Positions 48,604 to 54,504 of a DNA stretch of 54,504 nucleotides are shown here, piece by piece. The position numbers and the translations under genes are program-made. Source of the DNA: Thiotrichaceae bacterium (lineage in GTDB: Bacteria; Pseudomonadota; Gammaproteobacteria; Thiotrichales; Thiotrichaceae). Below the pieces are notes generated by a model, which was not told the DNA's origin, made no database searches, and saw only the letters and a list, made by a program, of their open reading frames with translations. Location: NCBI GenBank assembly GCA_015490895.1, contig WFWY01000057.1:1-54504 (forward strand), in the 5' to 3' direction. How positions within the stretch are numbered: position 1 is the first letter of the stretch; every line of letters starts with the position of its first letter.

Positions 48604-48758
48604 TTTGGTTAGCTATTGGAGGGACACTCTATACAACCGGTGTTATCTTTTTTGTGCTGGATTATCGACTAAAACATGCTCATGGAATTTGGCACTTGTT
48701 TGTTATAGGCGGTAGCGCGAGTCATTATGGCTCTATTGTTGCTTATGTCATTGCGTAG
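48604..48758 (+). pseudogene. Hemolysin III (YqfA-type) C-terminal remnant
   Basis: The final 52 codons match the conserved end of hemolysin III family membrane proteins: AIGGTLYTTGVIFFVLDYRL and HAHGIWHLFVIGGSASHYGS, then IVAYVIA and a stop. The family is normally about 200 residues with seven helices, and the upstream 150 residues are missing, replaced by MITE-derived sequence. The open frame beginning at 48510 is thus a fusion of repeat and gene end, not a functional gene. Any expression would be of two membrane helices only. Confidence 0.75.
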
Positions 48759-48847
48759 GTTTTCTTTCGATCATCAAAAAAGCCAGGCTCTGGTTTACCC
48801 CGCTCCTCACTTTTCCTGTCCTGTTCAAATGTTGCAACCTTCACACC

Positions 48848-49843
48848 TTATTCTTGCAACAATTCGGCCTCCATTGATAAATAAACCTGGTAAGCATTGG
48901 TACGGTTCGCTTCAGCAAAGGCTGGCAGGTCTTTAAATTCAGACCAGTCTGTTGCAGCATAGACTTCATCAAAGGGGGTGAAATCATCCACTGCGGCTCC
49001 CATTGTTGTTCGCAGATAAGCCAGATACTTTCGAGTAAGCGCGATAGTTTCGGATGGTTTGGTAGAGGCCGGGCCATGTCCCGGGATGAGGGCTGCCAAA
49101 CCACTGGTTTCGAGATGGGTTAATGTTTCCAGCCAGTTTTTGGAGTCAGCACTGCCGACGTAAGGTACTCGTCCTTCAAAGATGATATCACCCGAGAAGA
49201 GGACTTTATCGTTCTCAACCAGCATGGTGAGATCGCCTGAAGAATGCGCTCTTCCCAAATAGTTTATAACAAAGGTAAGACCGCCGAGTGTAAAGGTGGT
49301 CGATTGGGAGATGGTCACATCAGGCAATACCAGGTGGGTTCGTTCGTTAACCCAGGGGTCAAGCGAAAAACGGCGCTCTTCCAGGCGTTCTTTGGCGGCA
49401 TCTGACCTGATATATTCTTGTGCACCAAGCGGTGCAATAATTTCAGCACCGAGTTCTTCAAAAGCTTGTATGCCGTAAATATGATCCGCATGGTAATGGC
49501 TGATCACGAGTTTTTTGATGGGTTTGCTGGTGATTTTCCGTATGTTGTGGATCAGTTTATGCCCGAGAGAGGGGGAGCCGAGTGCATCAAAAACCACAAC
49601 GCCCTCTTTGGTAACCACAAAGCCGGAATTTGAAACAAACCCTTCGTTGTCAGTAGCCATACCGGCCTTGCCACCGACAAAATAAACGTGCTCAGTAATC
49701 TTTTGCACATTCATGTCAACGGTGACAGGAGGGTAAGCCTTCTCTTTTTCTTTTGAAGATTCAGCTAAAGCACTACTGCCCAGTGCTATGATGATGCATA
49801 GAACCATAATGCCAAAAACGTTTGCTTTATTGCATATAGGCAT
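48848..49843 (-). CDS. Exported metallo-beta-lactamase-fold hydrolase, SoxH-like
   Basis: A 331-residue protein from the ATG at 49843, preceded by GAGGAA, overlapping the end of the DsrE-like gene by 17 bp. An ATG at 49855 is the alternative. It has a signal peptide (about 1-28, SSALA). The MBL core has VFDALGSPSLG near the first strand, the zinc motif HYHADHIYG (about residue 120), LGRAHSSGDL and VLFSGDIIFEGRVP, and the final His in IPGHGP. The form is that of the SoxH/quinoprotein-relay hydrolase group, some of which lie in sulfur-oxidation clusters. It is the last gene of the DsrE/porin/DsrE/MBL array. The substrate is unknown; a per- or polysulfide thioester would fit. Confidence 0.85.
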   Translation of the reverse strand: MPICNKANVFGIMVLCIIIALGSSALAESSKEKEKAYPPVTVDMNVQKITEHVYFVGGKAGMATDNEGFVSNSGFVVTKEGVVVFDALGSPSLGHKLIHNIRKITSKPIKKLVISHYHADHIYGIQAFEELGAEIIAPLGAQEYIRSDAAKERLEERRFSLDPWVNERTHLVLPDVTISQSTTFTLGGLTFVINYLGRAHSSGDLTMLVENDKVLFSGDIIFEGRVPYVGSADSKNWLETLTHLETSGLAALIPGHGPASTKPSETIALTRKYLAYLRTTMGAAVDDFTPFDEVYAATDWSEFKDLPAFAEANRTNAYQVYLSMEAELLQE

Positions 49844-50324
49844 GATTTTCCTCATATTGAAGTCGAATAATTTCAGCATCACCCATGGGAACCATTTCAA
49901 CGAACCCGTGAATGTCTCCAGGCTTGTAACCCTTTCCTTCAGCCGCTATTTTACACATTTTAATTTTCAGGGTCTCGCTTTCAACCAGGCTTTGAGCACG
50001 TTGCATCAAGGCTTTATATCTGGAATGGTTTTTAATAGCGAAAAAATGAATTTCGGGGCCATGTAAAACCAGTACAATGGATTGCTCAAAAGGGTCAGCA
50101 CCCGTAATTTTGCTGAGGTAACTGGCTCGATCCAGTACGCTAACCAGTTTCTCAACCGTTCCTACATTCACATCGTAAACGACCTTTTGGGGCTTATATC
50201 GGGTAGCTGTAACGGTAGCACCTCCCCAGGGAGCCGATACTGTTTTCTCAGCCCATGCTACAGGAGTGAGTGTATTGATAAAAATGCCGCTAACAAGCAG
50301 CAAAAAGAGGGGTTTGATATTCAT
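49827..50324 (-). CDS. Exported DsrE-like protein
   Basis: A 165-residue protein with a signal peptide (about 1-25, AWA/EK). The start is the ATG at 50324 with GAGGA upstream. An open frame extends further but has no ribosome site. The mature domain has the DsrE-like order: KVVYDVNVGTVEKLVSVLD, then SIVLVLHGPEIHFF, a helix with RAQSLVESE and a strand IKMC carrying Cys124, the position of the persulfide-carrying Cys in DsrE/TusD proteins. It differs from the other DsrE-like protein (51897) in length and in its long C-terminus. Periplasmic sulfur relay is the family role by inference. Confidence 0.8.
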   Translation of the reverse strand: MNIKPLFLLLVSGIFINTLTPVAWAEKTVSAPWGGATVTATRYKPQKVVYDVNVGTVEKLVSVLDRASYLSKITGADPFEQSIVLVLHGPEIHFFAIKNHSRYKALMQRAQSLVESETLKIKMCKIAAEGKGYKPGDIHGFVEMVPMGDAEIIRLQYEENHAYMQ

Positions 50325-50521
50325 GTTATCGTCCTCGGTTAAGTCAGCTGTGAAACGGTGTTCATCGTGATCCAGTCTGTAAAACAAGTATAGGAAAGAG
50401 TGTGGTCAAGCGTAATCGTAATTAAAAAGGGGAGCCAAACCCATTTCCAGAGAGGATTGAAATGAGCCTGACTCCGATACCGCTCGTTTGAACCAGAATT
50501 GACCACTACGAGGCCATACTA

Positions 50522-50541
50522 AGGAGCCTGATCAGAGGCTA
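50522..50541. repeat. Short MITE-end hairpin at the porin 3' end
   Basis: AGGAGCCTGATCAGAGGCTA is a near-palindrome made of MITE-terminal motifs. The porin TAG (50541-50539) is its final bases on the minus strand. It may act as a weak hairpin after the porin gene. Confidence 0.5.
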
Positions 50542-51858
50542 AAAGACATGGAGAACCTGAAACGTCAGCTTGTCATCCATACCATCCAGAATTTGATTGG
50601 GCACCGCCGTAGCAGGCAGGTTGGGCGCTTCAGCATTGCGAAATTCATAATTGGCAATGAGGCGCGTGCGTTTACTGAAGAAATACTGTGCGCCCAGTGC
50701 CAATGTGTCAAACTGACGTTCAAGTGCCGGGTTTCCTTTGGTGCCACGATTCAATGTGTCATAACGTAGCCCCAACTCCACTTTGGGTGCCACCTTGTAG
50801 CCGACATCAATATGCCATCCATCGGCTTCATTAGTGGTCAGATAATTGAGCGAAGAAACAGCACCGGCATTGGGTCCCACCGTGGCAACAGCACCAGGGA
50901 TAGCACCGCCATCGGATCCGTTAAAAATCATACCATCGGCTTTCACATATTCGGCAGCCGCCCGGTATTTTCCTTTACGATAGGTAGTACCTACACCATA
51001 CCGGGTGCGGTCAAATTCCTGTTTCCCAGCGACACCATTGGCAAAGTTAAGTGTACGCTTGCCATCAATATACCAGGCATAGGTTTTGAAACCCTGCCGG
51101 CGTGCTCCCCGCCCACCGAATACTTTTTCAGTAGAAAGAAGCAAATAGATATCCTTGTTGTCGTCATTATCACCCCGGTTGATACCATTACCATTTCCCA
51201 CCATAACCGCATAGGTAAATTCCCTGTCGCCTTTTTTGAAAGTGTTATGTGCCTGAATACCCACATCACGAAAAGCACCGACAGCACCATTAAGCCCGTT
51301 GGCAAAACCGGGGCGTGAACCATCTTCATCCGTAAAACGCTCCAGTAATAGCTGATTCGCTGCGTTGGTAAAGTTATTCCAGTCAAATGTGTGAATGGCT
51401 TTTTGTGCCTCATTGCCCTGAGGGGTTTTAAACTGGCCAATCCGGATATGCATGCCAGGAATATAATTCAGCGTGACACTGGCGTCGGTAAGCTGTGCGC
51501 CGCCCTTACGGGTAATACCATTATTACCAAACTCTGACAGGAAAAAGTAATTAATGCGGTTGTAATCAAATTGACCACGTATACCTAGCCGGGCGCGACG
51601 AATATCGAAAGTATTACTCGTACTGTTATCCGGCCCAATCTGGTTAAAGACAGCTTCCTGACCTGCCCAGGGGCCTGCCTGAATGTTAGTACCATCCGTA
51701 CGTGCATATTCGGGCTGCAAAAATCCCCATATTCGCATGGCTTTCTCTTTTTTCACGGCCTCCAGACCCTGCAAGGAAGGCCAGTCCACGGCAAGTGCCT
51801 GACTGCCAAATAGCATCAATAGTGAACTGCCAATGACAGTTGTAAGTTGAGTTCTCAT
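50539..51858 (-). CDS. OprO/OprP-like outer-membrane porin
   Basis: A 439-residue outer-membrane beta-barrel with signal peptide (about 1-23, SQALAVD). The start is the ATG at 51858 behind a perfect AGGAGG. OprO/P (phosphate-selective porin) family traits: RIWGFLQPEYARTDG, IRRARLGIRGQFDYNRINY, MHIRIGQFKTPQGNEAQ, a barrel with alternating aromatic strands and a terminal Phe (VLHVF). In Pseudomonas such porins pass phosphate or polyphosphate. Many relatives carry other anions. The setting between two exported DsrE-like genes suggests sulfur-anion uptake, which is inference. The stop codon is inside the repeat at 50522. Confidence 0.88.
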   Translation of the reverse strand: MRTQLTTVIGSSLLMLFGSQALAVDWPSLQGLEAVKKEKAMRIWGFLQPEYARTDGTNIQAGPWAGQEAVFNQIGPDNSTSNTFDIRRARLGIRGQFDYNRINYFFLSEFGNNGITRKGGAQLTDASVTLNYIPGMHIRIGQFKTPQGNEAQKAIHTFDWNNFTNAANQLLLERFTDEDGSRPGFANGLNGAVGAFRDVGIQAHNTFKKGDREFTYAVMVGNGNGINRGDNDDNKDIYLLLSTEKVFGGRGARRQGFKTYAWYIDGKRTLNFANGVAGKQEFDRTRYGVGTTYRKGKYRAAAEYVKADGMIFNGSDGGAIPGAVATVGPNAGAVSSLNYLTTNEADGWHIDVGYKVAPKVELGLRYDTLNRGTKGNPALERQFDTLALGAQYFFSKRTRLIANYEFRNAEAPNLPATAVPNQILDGMDDKLTFQVLHVF

Positions 51859-51896
51859 GGTTTCCTCCTGGTGGAACATTGGTGTGAGAGCGAGTG

Positions 51897-52334
51897 TTAT
51901 GGCTTGATCAAAATGTAACCTTTTTCAACAAGATCAATAATGCGTACAACACCTGCGGGTACTTTTTTTGCTTCGGAATGAATAACCGGTTCTTTGCCGG
52001 TTTTTCTCTTGATCGCTGCGATAGTATTCATGCAGGCACTAAACTTGACCCCACTGGATGCGAGACTTGAAACACGGGGTGAAGTGATTTCGTTATTGGC
52101 AAAGATAGATTTAAGACCGGGGCCAAAAGCCACAATTTCGATCGCTACCTTGTCCGGGCCATAGAACTTTTGCAGATTATTGGCAACATTGAGTACCAGG
52201 TTCTGCCGACTGGCATCACTGATCTGTAAGACCACATGTTTTTCGGCAAAGTCGTCATCTGCCTGTAGTGAGAAACTACCAAGTAATATCAGAATAAAGG
52301 TAAAAGGAATGAGTAGCCGCTTGAAATTTTGCAT
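51897..52334 (-). CDS. Exported DsrE/DsrF-like protein
   Basis: A 145-residue protein from the ATG at 52334 (AGGAGA upstream), with a signal peptide (about 1-25, SLQADDD). The mature part has the classic form: HVVLQISDASRQNLVLNVAN (strand and helix), AIEIVAFGPGLKSIF, a helix with VSSLASSG, strand VKFSACMNT with Cys101, and a VPAGVVRIIDLVEKGYILI C-terminus. Cys101 is at the persulfide site of the DsrE family. It is the first gene of the minus-strand array, 220 bp from the divergent sigma factor gene. The C-terminal form closely resembles the sensor domain of that gene's anti-sigma partner. Confidence 0.88.
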   Translation of the reverse strand: MQNFKRLLIPFTFILILLGSFSLQADDDFAEKHVVLQISDASRQNLVLNVANNLQKFYGPDKVAIEIVAFGPGLKSIFANNEITSPRVSSLASSGVKFSACMNTIAAIKRKTGKEPVIHSEAKKVPAGVVRIIDLVEKGYILIKP

Positions 52335-52443
52335 GTTGTTTCTCCTGCTGTAATAAGGTGAACGGATTAAGATGAAAGGAAAGAGGGACATCATTCTTCT
52401 CAAAACTTCTTTAGAACCTGTAGATGCAGCAGGTAAAGAAAAC

Positions 52444-52462
52444 ATTCCAAATTTTTTGGAAT
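52444..52462. promoter_or_regulatory. Perfect inverted repeat in the divergent sigma/DsrE promoter region
   Basis: ATTCCAAA-TTT-TTTGGAAT (52444-52462) lies between the divergent DsrE-like gene and the sigma factor gene. Each arm reads TTTGGAAT outward, a GGAA-containing element in both directions as expected for an ECF -35 site. A T run follows on the plus strand, so a weak terminator is an alternative reading. Confidence 0.45.
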
Positions 52463-52553
52463 ATTTTTTACCCATGAACCATCCTTACAGGGCTGGCACC
52501 ATTTACAGCTTTCACCCAATGCCAGAAAAAATACCTTGCAGGAGACAGAGACA

Positions 52554-53147
52554 ATGCTTAATTTTTTTCGCTCAAGAATGCTTGACAAGCCGTTGGCGGA
52601 ACTGAGGCCGCGCCTGTACCGGCTCGCCGTCTCCTGGTGTGGTGATGCAATGCTTGCAGATGATCTGGTACAAACCACCTTAAACAAGGCACTCTTGAAA
52701 CAGGAACAGCTGAAAGATTTTTCACATATGGAAGCATGGTTATTTAAAATCATGCATAACTGCTGGATGGAATATCTGCGTACCCAAAAGCCTGCGCTGG
52801 ATATTGATGATGTTAATTTAATGAATGATACATCACCTGAAAAACATTATACTGAACAGCAGGTTGTTGACAGAGTGCGAGATGCGATTGCCCTGTTGCC
52901 ATTACTGCAAAGACAAGTTCTGACCCTGGTTGACCTGGAGTCTTGTAGCTACGAACAGGTTGCCATGATTCTGGATATTCCACCCGGCACAGTAATGAGC
53001 CGCTTAAGTCGCGCCAGGGCATTGCTGAAAAAACGTTTAACAGGGTTAGGTGTCAACGGACTGGCCACCAGGGGTGGAAATACCCAGGATACTTCCAGAC
53101 TCACAACAACCCAGAATACGATTAGTCATCTCAGGAGGGTTAAATAA
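52554..53147 (+). CDS. ECF-type RNA polymerase sigma factor
   Basis: A 197-residue group IV sigma factor starting at the ATG at 52554 with GGAG upstream. Region 2 spans about 13-80 (RLYRLAVSWCGDAMLADDLV and QTTLNKALLKQ, then MEAWLFKIMHNCWMEYLR). Region 4 spans about 105-160 (IALLPLLQRQVLTLVDLESC, SYEQVAMILDIPPGTVMSRL and SRARALLKKRL). The C-terminus extends to about 40 residues beyond, of low complexity. Its last codons AGGAGGGTTAAATAA contain the ribosome site of the anti-sigma gene, which begins two bases after the stop. It is predicted to drive its own operon and the divergent DsrE/porin genes. Confidence 0.92.
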   Translation: MLNFFRSRMLDKPLAELRPRLYRLAVSWCGDAMLADDLVQTTLNKALLKQEQLKDFSHMEAWLFKIMHNCWMEYLRTQKPALDIDDVNLMNDTSPEKHYTEQQVVDRVRDAIALLPLLQRQVLTLVDLESCSYEQVAMILDIPPGTVMSRLSRARALLKKRLTGLGVNGLATRGGNTQDTSRLTTTQNTISHLRRVK

Positions 53148-53148
53148 T

Positions 53149-53892
53149 ATGAACAATGAACAAAGAACTACCTTGGATATGCTCCATGCACTCGCTGATG
53201 GGCAACTAGAAGCCCGGCAGCGCGAGAAGATACTCGCATTATTGGAAAGCAGTGCTGAACTCAGGGGTGAAATGTGTGATATCTATCGTGTGAAAGATTT
53301 AGTGCAAACAGCGTACCCCCTGAATGAATTCCAGAAAAACGCGGCTACTCGCGTTGCTTTTAATCGTCGTGCTTTTGCAAAAGTTGCCTCTTATCTGCTG
53401 GCTTTTGCGTTGACTTTTGCCACAGGTTATCTGGTACGGGATAGTGGCCTTTTAAGCGGCAAAATTGGGGCTAACAACAATCAGTATGAATATAGTAATG
53501 TACAGGGGAGTTTCCTCGGCAACACAACTGTTCAGGATAACAAGGCCATTGTCTTTTTAAGTTCCTCCGAGCCAGAGAAATTTGAAGCAGCCTTGCAAAA
53601 AGCGGAATCACTCGCAAAGCAGTACAGTCAAAATAATGGCAAGGTTTATGTTGTAACCAGTGCCCGGGGCATTGATTTGTTGCGTCTGCAAACATCCCCA
53701 CATAAACTGAGAATTAAATCACTGAGCAACCTTTACCCCTCTTTGCACTTTGTGGCGTGTAATAATTCGCTCTACCAGTTTAAACAGGCTGGAAAATCTG
53801 TCGAATTAATTGACGGAGCGGAAGTGGCTCCTTCTGCAGTGGAATTCGTTGTCAAGCACTTACAGCAGGGCTGGCGCTATATCGCTATCTAG
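53149..53892 (+). CDS. Transmembrane anti-sigma factor with C-terminal DsrE-like sensor domain
   Basis: A 247-residue protein (ATG at 53149 behind AGGAGG). The N-terminus (1-60) has the anti-sigma pattern TTLDMLHALADGQLEARQRE and LRGEMCDIYRVKDLVQTAYP. No HxxxCxxC zinc site is present. One membrane helix is at about 77-96. The periplasmic part from about 132 on is DsrE-like: AIVFLSSSEPEKFEAALQKA, KVYVVTSARGIDLLRL, strand LHFVACNNS with Cys204, and VAPSAVEFVVKHLQQGWRYI at the end. Order and spacing match the secreted DsrE-like protein at 51897, including the Cys. The likely role is to bind the adjacent sigma factor and release it when sulfur or thiol state modifies the domain. The stop TAG is followed by GAGCTTGTCC. 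Confidence 0.82.
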   Translation: MNNEQRTTLDMLHALADGQLEARQREKILALLESSAELRGEMCDIYRVKDLVQTAYPLNEFQKNAATRVAFNRRAFAKVASYLLAFALTFATGYLVRDSGLLSGKIGANNNQYEYSNVQGSFLGNTTVQDNKAIVFLSSSEPEKFEAALQKAESLAKQYSQNNGKVYVVTSARGIDLLRLQTSPHKLRIKSLSNLYPSLHFVACNNSLYQFKQAGKSVELIDGAEVAPSAVEFVVKHLQQGWRYIAI

Positions 53893-53979
53893 GAGCTTGT
53901 CCGAAAACTCGAAAAATTAGAATTTCGATCAATATTCAATATTGAACTCTTCCAGATCGGACAGTTAGTCGATGTACGT

Positions 53980-54504
53980 TTTCTAAGCTGCCTGTGTGGC
54001 AGTGAACTTCAATAGAATCGGCTTTGAAAGAGGCTTTAATTTCTAAGCTGCCTGTGCGGCAGTGAACAGATCCTCTAGATGTTGCTACTAAATTTGCAGT
54101 TTCTAAGCTGCCTGTGCGGCAGTGAACACAAGCGGCTGTCATCGCTGGAACGCCAGCTTTTTCTAAGCTGCCTGTGCGGCAGTGAACCCCTAACCATTAT
54201 TGAAGGCGCATTAATGACATTTCTAAGCTGCCTGTGTGGCAGTGAACCCGCACCTTTAAATGCCCTGCACGCTGTTAATTTTCTAAGCTGCCTGTGTGGC
54301 AGTGAACGGGAAATAGAAAAAAATCTGGTGTTGAATCATTTTCTAAGCTGCCTGTGTGGCAGTGAACAAAATAAAATATTTCCGATGGACTCAAATCCGT
54401 TTCTAAGCTGCCTGTGTGGCAGTGAACAGTAAATCCTGGGAGACATGAACAAGTATCCTTTTCTAAGCTGCCTGTGTGGCAGTGAACTTGGGTTCGACAT
54501 GAGC
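53980..54504 (-). CRISPR. Type I-F CRISPR array, truncated at the window edge
   Basis: Nine 28-bp repeats start every 60 bp from 53980 to 54460, with eight complete 32-bp spacers and a partial ninth (54488-54504). On the plus strand the repeats begin TTTCTAAGCTGCC and end GGCAGTGAAC. The reverse complement is the type I-F repeat, whose crRNA handle would be CUUAGAAA, so the array is transcribed from the minus strand and the leader lies beyond the window. The end at 53980 is therefore leader-distal. Repeats at 54040, 54100 and 54160 read TGTGCGG, and the others read TGTGTGG. No cas genes are visible. Confidence 0.96.

Noticed and set aside
48709-48720. GGCGGTAGCGCG, nearly identical to the RfaH ops element
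   Set aside because: It lies inside the codons for the IGGSAS stretch of the hemolysin III remnant, with no polysaccharide genes downstream; most likely coincidence.
53936-54142. Minus-strand open frame with repeated HCRTGSLE-like peptide
   Set aside because: Translation of the CRISPR array on the other strand.
54079-54432. Open frame of 117 codons with a repeated LSCLCGSE peptide
   Set aside because: It is the translation of the CRISPR repeats, whose 60-bp period keeps the frame open.

Overview
The window looks like a chromosomal segment of a gammaproteobacterium with moderate GC content. The housekeeping proteins (RpoS, DksA, MutS, SbcCD, ProS, PurH, TrpE/TrpG, a PhoP/PhoQ-like pair) have gammaproteobacterial form. 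A TauE/SafE-type exporter, two exported DsrE-fold proteins, an anti-sigma factor with a DsrE-like domain and a SoxH-like metallo-hydrolase hint at sulfur metabolism. No 16S gene or species marker is present, so the genus is not assigned. No transposase, phage gene or cas gene is visible.

Layout. 1-1.4 kb: start of an exported protein (minus) behind a promoter with a perfect palindrome, then a sensor-like membrane protein. 1.9-6.6 kb: rpe-gph and trpE-trpG, followed by an RDD protein and an Mth938-like protein. 6.8-9.9 kb (minus): rpoS, then an ECF sigma factor with DUF3619-like and DUF3106-like partners. 10.3-16 kb: a YpfJ-type metallopeptidase, an HNH nuclease and a four-gene Gld-like ABC transporter locus. 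16-21.5 kb: RfaH-like antiterminator, Wza-like export lipoprotein, a TPR protein and an O-antigen-ligase-like protein, forming a small surface-polysaccharide locus studded with repeats. 21.7-24.5 kb: PepSY-like exported protein and a PhoP/PhoQ-like system. 24.7-40.3 kb: mutS, tRNA-Arg(CCT), sbcCD, proS, purH, a TSUP permease, a DUF1249 protein, pgm and dksA. 40.7-47.5 kb: a papain-like amidase, fadE, fadI and a C-terminally short fadJ. 47.7-48.8 kb: FecR-like protein and a hemolysin III remnant. 48.8-53.9 kb: a DsrE/porin/MBL gene set divergent from an ECF sigma factor and an anti-sigma factor carrying a DsrE-like domain. 53.98 kb to the end: a type I-F CRISPR array, cut by the window edge.

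Two things stand out. First, the sigma/anti-sigma pair at 52.5-53.9 kb faces a gene set encoding proteins with the same DsrE fold as the sensor domain of the anti-sigma factor. This suggests a transmembrane switch that senses sulfur or thiol state and controls periplasmic sulfur-handling proteins. I consider it the best candidate for an undescribed system. Second, the window holds a family of imperfectly palindromic elements of about 160 bp (MITE-like, termini CTCTGATTAAGTC) in two subfamilies, plus a chimera and several decayed copies. Ends of these or similar elements repeatedly lie at gene 3' ends and even supply stop codons.

Everything here is read by eye from the sequence. No database search, folding program or alignment was run, and family assignments rest on recognised motifs and gene order.
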